Source: Steinernema hermaphroditum (taxonomy: Eukaryota > Nematoda > Chromadorea > Rhabditida > Steinernematidae). From it: a stretch of 64,000 nucleotides of DNA. Under the pieces are notes generated by a model, which saw only the letters and a program-made list of their open reading frames with translations, did no database searches and was not told the origin of the DNA. Shown one piece after another: positions 39,847 through 50,242 of the stretch (position 1 is its first letter; every line of letters starts with the position of its first letter). Made by a program: the position numbers and the translations under genes. The stretch is from assembly GCA_030435675.1 (NCBI GenBank), contig CM059622.1, positions 6,014,001 through 6,078,000 of the forward strand, read 5' to 3'.

Positions 39847-41638
39847 TTATTCTTGTTGATCAGGATTCGTCTCTTCATAATTGCAGAACGATCCTTTGGG
39901 GTTCCTTTCAGCACTGAAATACAACACTTTGTAGAGGAAGACAGCTCTATGACTCACCTGAGATCGGAGAATTCGCTGTCGGTGGCGGTCACCTTTTCGT
40001 TGTGGTATTCCCGTTTCTCGATGAGTCCGAATCCGCCTGAAAGGGGCGCTTTCCCTTTGAAGATATCCAGGCGGCTGACGGCGCTGATTCCTGAAGGCTC
40101 CGCACCCACGAGCACCATCTCGTCGTAGAAGAAGGCCCGCGCCGCCGACGTCGTCGGGTACGTCGCTGAGGAGCCGAACCCGTCGAGGGCGTTCCAGCGG
40201 CACGGACGGATATCGTCGAAGCCGAGGTAGAGCGACTCCGTGGCCGAGAGGTTGCCGTCGGCCGCCACAGCGATCTTGTAGCGCCCATCGACGGTCAGCT
40301 CTCCGGAGGAGAAGCGGCTGAAGAAGAAAGCGTCATGGGAGAGTGAGGGACCGACGAACCTGTGCTTGCCCTTGGGATGCCACTGCAGTGCACAGATATC
40401 GGAGACCTTCCGGCGGTCGGAGAAGCTGAAGTCGCCGAGGCGTCCCGAGAGACCGGAGACCTTCGTGACGCGCTCCACGAAGAGGCGATCTTTCCCCACC
40501 TTCATCTGAAGGAAGTTCTTCGCCGCTTCAGACTTCTCACCCGTCGATGTATAGTGGCGAAGGATCGGCTGGACCTGAAGAGAGCGATCAGCTGAGGGGT
40601 TACGGGAGCACTCACGGTGTAGAGCTCGATTTCCTCTTCGGCGTTCGCGGCGGCGGAGTAGACGTAAAAGCGGCTCCAGAGGGTGATCTTCCCGTCGGGA
40701 CTCACTTGGAGGGAGAGGTCCGAGGTGATGCTGGCGGGCTCCTGGATGACGCACTCCACGTTCTCCTCATCTGCACAGTCCACAAGTTCTGGATCGAACA
40801 GGTAGAATGAAGAAGTGTCCTGTGTCGGCTCCGTCTTCAAAGAACTTCCAGAAGAAGGCTGCTCTGTGGTCTCCGGACTCAACGACCTCACAGTGAATTC
40901 ACTCAGGCTTATTTGAGTGGGCTCGCACTGAAATTAGAGTCAACACTGTCCCTGGCTGCATGACTTACCTCCGACGTAGCCACAGAAGGCTCGACTTTTG
41001 CTTCACTCGAGCAAGGGAAGGCTCTGCGTCCGGAGACGCACGCTTTCTTCAAGGACTCTCTGCTGACGGAGGACGAACGGCGCCAAGGCGAAGAGGACGC
41101 CTGCGTGCAGTTCGAGAGGAAGTCCATGGAAGAGACGCGAGGACGGCAGGAACGAGTGGCTGAACAGTACGGGAGGAAGAAGGAGGGCACCGACTCTTCC
41201 CTGCTTGGTTCATCCTCGGAGAACGACTCCGAGCGGTCATTCGAAGAAGAAGCTTCAGAAGTGGAGACGTCGGAAGCAGAGGCGGAAAGGTCAAAAGCGG
41301 AGTCAGCGGAGTCAGAGGAGTCAGAGGATTCTTCCGAAGTACGGGAAGAGTTCGAATACGAGCGGGAACGGGAGTATGAGCTTCTGGAAGTCGGGAAAGT
41401 CGCCCGAGAACGGGAGGATAGGCTTCCTGAAGTCGAGAAGGTCCTCGAGAAGGTGATAGGAGAAGACTCGCCGTCGGAAACGGAAACGGTCACATCGACA
41501 TCCACTCGAGTGCGGTCCTGAAGTATCAAAAGATTAGTAAAGCTGGTAGAAGCGCCCCACCTCAGAATAATCGCTGCTTTCGGCGGACGTTCTTCTGCGT
41601 GCAGCTCGTCGGCGCCTCGGCTGTTGCGACTTCGTCAT
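39847..41638 (-). CDS. Serine-rich protein with uncharacterised C-terminal domain
   Basis: Five exons join in phase. The first (41638 to about 41564) encodes a basic start MTKSQQPRRRRAARRRTS. The second (about 41519-40970) is an extreme Ser/Glu-rich, low-complexity stretch (RSRSYSNSSRTSEESSDSSD), suggesting heavy phosphorylation. The later exons encode a more globular part: ITLWSRFYVYSAAANAEEEI, VGKDRLFVERVTKVSGLSGR, YLGFDDIRPCRWNALDGFG, then KYDEM-like FFYDEMVLVGAEPSG. The end is NPDQQE, TAA at 39847. There is no signal peptide. The Arg-rich start could be a nuclear localisation signal. No domain recognised. The gene lies head-to-tail with nle-1, 322 bases away. Confidence 0.7.
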
Positions 41639-41960
41639 GTCGCTGGCGCTCGAAAATAACGAAATGGGACTCGACCGACCGACTCGGCTTTAAAAGACAT
41701 TCAAAGGTGAGACTTCTTCTCGTCGCTGTCTCGAAAGGTCAATCAATGTCTGCAGTCTACAGACAGATTGCCTGTAGACCAGGTTTCGAGAGGCCATCTA
41801 AAAGTGAGAGTCTTACATCCACAGTGTGACCTGATTATTTTCAAACTTGGTTGAGGTACAAACTAAGGTTAAAACTGCACAACGCGACCGACATACATCC
41901 AACAACAAGAACTTTAACAACTATCAATAACAACAACAATAACAATGCGAATCTAACAGA
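41639..41960. other. nle-1: Spacer and nle-1 3' UTR
   Basis: Contains a CAA-rich low-complexity stretch (about 41906-41945) in the nle-1 3' side and the short upstream region of the serine-rich gene. A duplicated CTGTAGAC/CTGCAGTCTAC word occurs at about 41750-41780. Confidence 0.4.
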
Positions 41961-43916
41961 TCACTGCTTCCATATCTTCAGAACTTTGTCACGGCCGCCG
42001 CTGACGACCTTCGAACCGTCCGGACTCCAGTCAACAGCGAACACTTCGTCACCGTGGCCTGGGAGATCGAACATCAGCTTCTTCGTTTTCATATCCCAAA
42101 CTTTGAGAGTTGAATCAGCGGATCCTGACACCAGCAAGCGACTATCCGCTGACCAGGAGATCTGATAAACGGCGTTGACGTGACCGCGGAGCGATGTTAT
42201 GTACTTTCCGGTCTTGCCATCCCAGAGTTTTATGGATTTGTCAAACGACGCGGAAGCGATGTACCGGGTATCGGGGGAGAACATGACCTGGGCAACCACG
42301 ATCAAGTGTCATATGGAAAAAACGCTATGTACCTGATTGACAAGTTGCTGATGACCCGTCATACGAGCGATGGGTTGTTTGCTCTCAGAAGGTGTCCACA
42401 AGAACATCGTGAAGTCGTCAGAGCCTGATACTAGCCTTTCCGGGGTGTTCTTTCTGGCTTTATCGTAGCGAAGTTGAGCGATTTGTTGCGCCTACAATGT
42501 AAACATCGTACACACTTGAATCTCCAGATCGGGAGCCCACTTCTTCCTCGGTCTTGGGGACCGCACACTCTTTTTCCGGCTCGAAGCAACTCGTCCGAAG
42601 AACATAATCGACATTTAGGGCGAGAGTGTTGATCCAATGAGCATGCCCCGGCAGTGTACGGCACATCACACCATCTGCAGCACGCCAAACTTTGACTGTT
42701 CGATCCTGAAGCAGATGCCGATGCATACAAGGACAGAGTTGGAACAAACCTGCGAACCCGAATAGATCAGCCCCTCTCCACCCCAGCGGAGACATGTCAC
42801 ACCGGCTGTGTGGCCGCTGAGCACTCGCTCGACTTTCATCTGCACCGTATCCCAAATTCGAATGCACGTGTCCTTGCCAGCACTTGCGAGATATCTGCAA
42901 TTCATGGTGTCATTACACGTACAAGCGTAAGGCGTAATACCTGGAAGTCGGATCCTTGTGGAGTGGGTTCCAGGCCAACGCTGTAATCCACTGTTTGTGA
43001 GCCTTCAGAGGTTTCCCTATCTGTTTTCCATCTTCGGGATTCCAAATACAGATCTTAAACATTAATATGTAAGATATGTTTATGAAGATGCGCATACGGC
43101 TCCGTCCTTGCACGCCGACGCCAGCTTCTTGTTGTTCGGTGCCCAAGATATGCACAAGACCCAATTATTGTGACCCTTCGATGTGAAATGCGGTAGTTCC
43201 AGGTTTATGTCCCAAAATCGAACCGTCATGTCGCCAGAACCACTTGCTAAGCCTCTGAAACGTAAGGTACATAATTGGAAGCACTGGATTCCAGCAACTT
43301 ACTTTCCGTTTGGACTGAACTGCGTGCTGATGACGGGCTCTCCATGACCTGGCAGGCTTGATGAGCAGCGTGTGACGGGACGAACTCGGAATACAGCTTG
43401 AGGTAGGTATATCAGCTCTAGCGCCTAAATTGGTACAGTGTAACGTGATTTTGGAAGCTGGCGGAATGTGTTTCTCAGGAGATGAATCTCGAGGTACTAG
43501 TTGAATGATTGTAAATTCTACTTGATATCTGTTTCCGGTACGCGAATCAGGAACGTTCGAATTTCACGAAACAAGCATGCCGAAATATACACCCAAATAG
43601 CATGACTGTCAGCATATGTCACACGAAACCTGAACACACAAAGGCTAACCTTTTCGATGTCGATCTTGTCGGAGGGAATTGAATTGAAGATGGATTCCTT
43701 GATGTCAATCCCATCGGCGGTTCTGAACGAGATCGGCACTGGGTCGTCGTCGGAGCCGAGCAGCTGGTTACAGAGGATTTGCAGCTGACTGACGGTCGTC
43801 GTCGTGTCCAAGTAGATCGGCGCCTCGCTGAGATTCTCGCCTTCTTCCGAAGCGAAGTTGATGTAGATCATCTGACCGTCCGAGCTCGGCTCCTCTTCCA
43901 TGGCGACCGCGGACAT
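41961..43916 (-). CDS. nle-1: Notchless homolog, NLE-domain WD40 ribosome-assembly factor
   Basis: Notchless (NLE1/Rsa4) docks on pre-60S ribosomes, where the Rea1/MDN1 ATPase removes it during large-subunit maturation. The N-terminal NLE domain has MIYINFASEEGENLSEAPIY and VSQLQILCNQLLGSDDDPVP. After it come LELIYLPQAVFRVRPVTRCS and about eight WD40 repeats, including LPGHGEPVISTQFSPNGKGL, GHNNWVLCISWAPNNKKLAS, KAHKQWITALAWNP, SGHTAGVTCLRW, LRGHVNAVYQISWSADSRLL and HGDEVFAVDWSPDGSKVVSG. It ends KIWKQ. The start chosen is MSAVAMEEEP (43914-43916), just after a GATTTGCAG acceptor; MEEEP (43899) is the alternative. Full length and intact. Confidence 0.95.
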
Positions 43917-44821
43917 ACCCAGAGGCTGCAAATCACTCGCTTAAGAACACATATCTCCAGGATTTACGCGGTAAATCAGTACGGATAGAAGACAAAAGCT
44001 GCAGACTTACTCTGGCAGCCAGAGTAAATTCAAATTTACGGAAATTGGCTGCGTTCACAGGGCAATCGTGCCGGGACCTACTCAACGGGGCAATCCACCG
44101 TTTCCCCTGTAGCTTTACGGCGTTCGTTCAGTTCACGACCATCATCGAAGAAGTATCAGAAGATTACGGTAGAATGTCTGCTGTGGTCGACATTGGTTGA
44201 TGTCGGTTCTGAGAGATACCGTAGTGAGCCATTGTACTGGGTTACTGTACCTGTTCCCTACATGTCATGCATCAAATAGAACCTCTGTGAACTCTGAGAT
44301 AACTGAGAGGAGCCTTGAGCAATCTGTTCTTCGAAGAGAAAGGGGCAATTCGAGGCAATTAATTTCGTGGAAATGTGCGATAAAAGTGAGTGTCAGTGAT
44401 AAATCTTCTGAGCACGATCGCATTCTCTGAGACCCAATATCCCTTGATTTTATGTGTTTTCTGTTCTGTTTTGAACTGGCTCTTGTTTAGTCCCATCGTC
44501 GGTTCAAGAATTCCGTCGGAGATGACATCTCTGCTATCTATATATATTCGTTCAGCTACCGTACCTCCTGCAACGATAAGCGTTCATGCAAGGCAGGAAT
44601 ACAATTAGTAAATAATCTCCTTAACCACGATCCCAGGATCGTTCTCTGGAGTTTTCCGAAGGCCACCGCCTCCATTCAAATACAAATGTATTTTCACGAA
44701 GCGCATCGGTGCAAACCGGTTTGCCCACAAGTTCTCTGTGTGGGATCTGATCTCGTGGCGCTATAAAACACGAGAGTGTACTCTAGCATCTACAGTACCT
44801 TCAGTCAGATTATTTCAGAAG
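43917..44821. other. Divergent spacer between nle-1 and acid phosphatase 2
   Basis: No gene. Probably a bidirectional promoter. It has a short perfect hairpin TTACTCTGG-CAG-CCAGAGTAA at 44008-44028 and several TACNGTA words (about 44163, 44217, 44242, 44563, 44792). Confidence 0.5.
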
Positions 44822-46302
44822 ATGTACCTGTCTTTCCTTCTTCTTCTCGTTTGTTTTGTGAAGACGAGCGACTCATTCACCATCGGCGCTAAGCTACTTC
44901 ACATCCAAGCTGTACGAATTGAGGAGAGATGCCTTTCCCTTCCTACAGTACTCATTTTAGCTATGGCGCCACGGAGATAGGACTCCCGTCGAGACCTACC
45001 CAACTGACCCTTATCAAGAAGACGCCTGGCCCGTTCCTTGGGGCGAACTCACTACGGTATTGTACAGTTTGGGCTTTGTTAGTCGTATTTTCAGAAGGGA
45101 ATGTGGCAGCACTACCAGCAGGGTCTGAAACTTAAGGAGGAGTACATCGAGAAGGCGAAGTTCATCAGCGCCAACTACTCCATCAACGAGGTTTCCTTCG
45201 ATAAATACATCGACATACATCCTCCTGCCTAGATCTATGTACGTAGCTCTGACGTCACACGGACCATGATGAGCGCCTACTCGAACATGGCCGGCTTCTA
45301 CAGCAACTCCAAAGGAACCCACCCTCAAGAGAAGCAGTGGCCAGCCGCTTGGTCTCCCGTTCCGGTCCACACGGTCCCTAAAGACATCGACTTTGTGGGT
45401 TCCTAATAGCTTGTCTATGAGACAGAGAGACATTCAGGCGATCTGGGCGCTTCCCTACTGTCCCCGAAGGACTCAACTTCAAAAGGATCAGTTCGACTCG
45501 CCCGAATTTGTTCGTACTATGGAGGACAACAAGGTACTGTAGATCGGGCGATCTAGGGCGAAAGGTCATTTTCTTTTAGGATCTTTTCGAAGCGATCCAG
45601 AAGAATGCACAAAAGAAAATCAATGACTTCCTGGATCTCTACGGTTTCGCCAACACGCTCATGATCGAGCGCCTTCACAACATGACTCTTCCGGCGTGGA
45701 TCACCGACGACATCTACGAGAGGTCCTCCCACCTGGCGTACCAGGGATTCGACTTCATGTTCGGCGGAGCCGCCTTCGGAAAAGAGGAGAACGTGGAGCT
45801 GGTCTCCCTTGGAGGCGGAGTTCTTGTTAAGGAGCTGATCGAGAACATGGAGAAGAAGATCAGCGGACAGAACAAACATCTCTACCAGGTGTACTCCGGG
45901 GTGAGTCCTCATCTAGAACGACGATAGAACTGATCCCTCACAGCACGATGCGACAGTGGGCGCCCTATTGAGAACCTTTGGGGCCAAGGAGGCCATTCTG
46001 GGAGATGGAATCGCCGATTACGCCTCCGTCATTGTAGTCGAGTTGTGGGAAACGGACAGAGACAGCTACTGGGTGAGGGTACGGTACTCGAAGAACGCGG
46101 AAACGCCCTTCGTCTCCATCACCAACAAGATCCAGGGATGTCCCGAGTTGGATCTCTGTCCTCTGAAGACGTTCATCGAGAATCGCCAAAAATATATCAT
46201 CGGAGATCTGAAGAAAGTATGAGCTGTGCTCACCTTTTGTGGAGTCACTGTGGACATCTTTAGGCATGTGAGGTTAAGACTCCTGGAAATGCGCCGTTCT
46301 GA
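44822..46302 (+). CDS. Histidine acid phosphatase, secreted (paralog 2)
   Basis: The ATG follows a TATTTCAG acceptor. A signal peptide ([18 protein letters not shown]) is followed by GAKLLHIQA, an intron at the same place as the 37.7 kb paralog, then catalytic [20 protein letters not shown] and VPWGELTT. The later part has [55 protein letters not shown], and [18 protein letters not shown] with the proton-donor Asp. A final small exon (46264-46302) supplies the conserved Cys ([10 protein letters not shown]). The enzyme is predicted active. It is divergent from the first paralog in flanks and convergent with the M13-like gene. Confidence 0.9.
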
Positions 46303-46489
46303 CAAGTCTGCCCTGTGAAGTACAGGAACCGTTGAACTTTTGTCCTTTCCTAATGTGTCATTTGGTGTCATAAAAAGCTATTGTATATACTGGTATTTGA
46401 GCTGCAAACGCTCTATGTGGCCTCGATTCATAGAATCCGGTGTAAGCTCTTTATCGTGGACACCGAGTTTCATTATGAGAGAGTGCGTC

Positions 46490-48252
46490 TCAGACGATAA
46501 TCTTACACAGCTCCGCGTGCTTCATAGCACCTTCTTTTCCGCAACGGAAGATCTCTTCGAATTCGGGGATCTGACGGATGATGGCAGTGGCGCGGATCGA
46601 ATCGCGAGGGAAGAAGGAGTCAGTCGCCGCCTCGAAGCTCTCGGATTCGTCTTTGTCGTCGCAGAACTCGAAGCCGATTCCAATGAAGAACCACTCGACG
46701 TCGCTGAGAACACTCACGCTCATGGAATTCGCCGAGCGACGGACGCGGTGCAGTCCGAAAGGTCGTTCTTTGAGGAGAACTTTAAGAGCGGCACGCGAGC
46801 CTTCGACGTCGAGGAAGCCGTTGAGCGCTTTGTTGGAAGCGTCTGGGTACTGGAATGTCGACTTGTTTGACTGAAAGGCGTCGTTTGAGTGACTGAACCG
46901 AGTTCTTACCGCGTGCTCTTCTGACGAAAGTCCGAAACTACCGTAGTAGTTGTTGTAGCACTGGAGTCCACTGTGGAAAGCGTCGTTCTCGAAGTGGGGG
47001 ACTGAGCGGAAGATGCCGTGGATCAGCCGTGTCGCCAGGATCCCGAATTTGAGACCACGCGGAAGATCGGCTGCCACTGAGAACTGATCCTGCAAGTGGA
47101 CGAAGACCTAAAAGAGTCCTGAACCCGAAAAATCAGAGCCGATTCCTACGGTAGTGCTGGTGATCGGGACGTCTGGACCCGAGTGGTTTTCAAGAAGGGC
47201 ACCGAGAGAGTTCGACAGTTCTTCTAGCGTCTTTCTGTGGAAGGAGATCGTCAAACAAGGGATACGGTGGGACGACTTACGCGTTCTCGACCAGATCCTC
47301 GACTTTCTCGTGATAGTCTTCCAAAGCTAGAGGCTTTTCAAATTCCAATTTCACTTTCAAGAGTTCGTCGACCAAGTTGGACTTCTCGGAATCAGCGAGC
47401 CATGTGTTCTCCTTGGAGGAATTACTCATTTCGGGGCGTTGGACCCACCTTGATTCCTGTGATAAACTCATCGCGAATGCTGGCGAAGATGTTTTCAATC
47501 TCCGAAGAGCCTTCGGTCAGCTGACTCGAGAACTTCTCCTTAGTGATCTGTGCTTTGAGAAGACGGTAATATTTCTGTATGTTGGCATCGTCTTCTAGTT
47601 TCTCAACGATTTCCGACGTCGTCAGAGGCCGACCGTAGTCCTCCGGGAAGTGAGTCGCATCCAACTGGGCCGAAATCGTGAGTTCTTCGATCTTGACTTC
47701 TTCCAGCTTCACGCGCAGCAGATATCCCCAGACGACGCCCTGCACGAAGCTCGGACATTTCTTGTACACACAGGTGATCGTTTTTTCTAAGGAACGTGGT
47801 GAACCACCTGTGGAAGAAGCTACAGTATACCGCCTTTCTCGAAGACCAGCGAAGAGGTGGCTTCTTTGGCGGAGATCTCCAGTCTCGGGTCGAAGATTCT
47901 CTTCCTTGCCAGCAACATTCCCACCATTATCCCGTCATCAAACATCACTTCGTCGTGCTCCGGCGTTGTCAGCTCCTAGTGAAAGACTGTTCATCAGTTT
48001 TCGAACCACATACCGTACCTCCTTGATGAAGCCAACCACTGGATCGGCGCTGCTGGCCACAGCTTCTTTGAGTTCCACTTCGAGACCATACTTCAGGCCG
48101 TGTGTGAAGTGACTTTCTTTCCGATTCCCACCGAAGTTGCACACAAATTCGTTGAAGTCGTCGCACGGATGCACAGAGGAGGAGAAGTTGTGGTGGAACT
48201 CGAAGCCAAAGGCGGCGCCGACGAAGAAGAGAAAGAGCACCGTCGGTCCCAT
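46490..48252 (-). CDS. M13-like protein, catalytically dead
   Basis: Full-length M13 layout: signal peptide MGPTVLFLFFVGAAFGF, the N-terminal signature HPCDDFNEFVC, then TPEHDEVMFDDGIMVGMLLA and helical exons, ending with MKHAELCKIIV. In the place where the 32-34 kb paralog has GHEMFHSLG it reads IHGIFRSVP. The HExxH glutamate is Gly and the second His is Arg. The ExxxD motif is NGFLD, so the third zinc ligand is Asn. It therefore cannot bind catalytic zinc in the usual way, yet exons, splice sites and signal peptide look intact. A binding or regulatory role (decoy, chaperone, adhesion) is inferred. It is convergent with acid phosphatase 2, 188 bases apart. Confidence 0.85.
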
Positions 48253-48820
48253 GGCAGGATGGAGGGTGAACTGGGCCTGTTTCGAGACGTCCTAAAACGA
48301 CCACCAGTTGAATTGCTTTGTCTTGAGTCACAAATGACCTTTGGGCAAGACAGACATTCCATCGCTTAAGGCTATCCAGGAACATTCCTTCATTGCACGG
48401 AACACTGGAAGAACGTGACTGGAAGCGCTTTTGTTTAAAGCGATGCAAAGAGAATTATGTAACTAAGCTATTGAGAAATTGTATTGATTTCGATCATTAC
48501 AGGAACGATGTTCAGGAACGACCGTTCACTCTTCTCATTCGAGCGAAATTCTAACAGTGCGAATGGACGACCGATCGCTGAAAGCCCTCTATGAATAGTT
48601 TTGAACAGATATGCTATCTACTACTTGACCTTTAAATGATAGGATGACTTCTTGGGTCGATATGTTTCTTCCCGACCGAACTTTCTGCCCGCGTATCGTA
48701 GTACACAGATCAAATCTGCTTTGAGGTGAAACTTTATTGAAATAATATGAATATAGAACTTTTGTGTAGAAATGCGACGATCAGATACAGTAAGAACGGA
48801 CAAGATGTGAGATCATCAAG
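48253..48820. other. Spacer between M13-like and NDPK-like genes
   Basis: A minus-strand AATAAA at about 48736-48741 is the likely poly(A) signal of the NDPK-like gene. The rest is probable promoter of the M13-like gene. No gene is seen. Confidence 0.5.
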
Positions 48821-50242
48821 TCATTTGTTTTCGTTGCTCTGCACGAGTTCGTGGGTGGATTCGCTGTCGTGGACTTCGCCGTTGGACTCGTGGAACGGGT
48901 TCGTCTCCGAGAGAGAGTCTCCGTTGACCTCTCCGGGCGCCTGGCCATGGGCTGTCGGGTCGGCCGGGGCGTCGACCTCTGTGTGATCCTCTGACTTCTT
49001 GGTGCCCGGCAGATCCAAGGGTGGCTTCGTTTGCAGTTCTTCGACACTAAAGGATAACCATGAGTATAAGTAGCAAGAAAAGCAGCTTTTTAGAACTCCT
49101 TTTCTAGGTCAATTATGATGCGATTTGACGCGTCACCCACCCCGTCATACTACTTTTTAGAACAAATTTGTAACGCTCCCAAACCTCGTGACGTTATAAA
49201 AAGAGCAATTTTTGGCGATTAGGGAAAGTCCAATTTTCAAAGATAATGATCGCCCGTTTGAGACGGAAAATACTCCAAAAGCGGTTTGTCAATAAATGCG
49301 CACTCTTGTGCAGTTGCAGAAAATGGGCTTCTCATTTCTCACAAGAACCTCATGAGCAGCATTAGAAGATCTATTCTTGAAGTATGACTCACAGAATTCA
49401 TTTTAACTTGATTCCCCGAAGGTCCAGTCCCCTTCCTGCTACTTCAAAAGCGCCCAAGATGCGGAAAAGTACGCGAGAAGTTATGTCATCCAGACCCTCT
49501 TGCGTAACCTCTAATTGGCGCTCTCTTCAGGGAGCATCGAGTTCGAAGGAATCTCAGTTTCGTCACGTCGATTTCGCCGCAGAGTGTGCGAGAAAACAAA
49601 CCAATTTGGTCGCTGAGGTAAACAGAAAAGCCTAAGTAGGAAAACAAGGTGCTCGTGGAATGTCCTTTGCGGGCAACTTTGAGGGAAAAGATCGATCTAT
49701 GGGTGTTCTCTGCTTACCTGAACCAGGTGGCGACGTCTCTGTTTGCACCCTTTGCATTATCACTGCAGAAGACGTCATCTGAAAGCGTCGACTTCATTTG
49801 TGCCGGATTCGGGGCTCCTACCGTAGTCGAGAGCGTGGTCGGCGCGGAACTGGTTCATGATGACGGGGAGCGCCTTGAGGGCCGACGTCTTCTGAATGAT
49901 GGCCACGACGAAGGGGAGATCTGTGTTGACCTCGTTAGAGTCTTTGATGATGTTGTGGTGCTTGTAGAAGGTCTGCAAGACCATGCTCTGCATCAGTCAC
50001 CAACAAAGACCTACTTGAAGTTTGGTCTTGTCGGTGCACATCGTCATCTTCATGTTCACTATGGGGAACTTCCTCTCGGTGATCGTCTTCACGAGTTCTC
50101 CGAGAAGAGCGCGTTCCATGACGTTTCCTGACACGAACAGAAGCGTTCGCTCCAGTTTGTTTCCTTCTGAGTCCTCCAGAGGACCGACTTCGCCGCTTCC
50201 GGATGCCTTCAGACGGCACGGACGACACAGCCAGGAGAACAT
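48821..50242 (-). CDS. Nucleoside-diphosphate-kinase-like protein lacking catalytic His
   Basis: Four exons (50242-50015, 49972-49822, 49778-49718, 49046-48821) splice to 221 residues. The NDPK fold is recognisable: KLERTLLFVSGNVMERALLG, ELVKTITERKFPIVNMKMTM, FYKHHNII, LPFVVAIIQKTSALKALPVIM, then the C-terminal FCSDNAKGANRDVATWFSVEEL. In active enzymes this last part reads NxxHGSDSxxSAxxEIxxWF. Here the phospho-accepting His is missing and the substrate-binding residues are altered. The start (MFSWLCRPCRLK) has a short Cys/basic leader. The tail after the domain is long, acidic and disordered (SETNPFHESNGEVHDSESTH). Some NDPK-like domains in axonemal and signalling proteins are similarly inactive. 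Function not inferred. Confidence 0.75.

Noticed and set aside
41105..41521. Plus-strand Glu/Ser-rich open frame
   Set aside because: It is the antisense of the Ser-rich exon on the minus strand; Ser codons read backwards give Glu/Arg-rich frames. The minus strand has consistent splicing.
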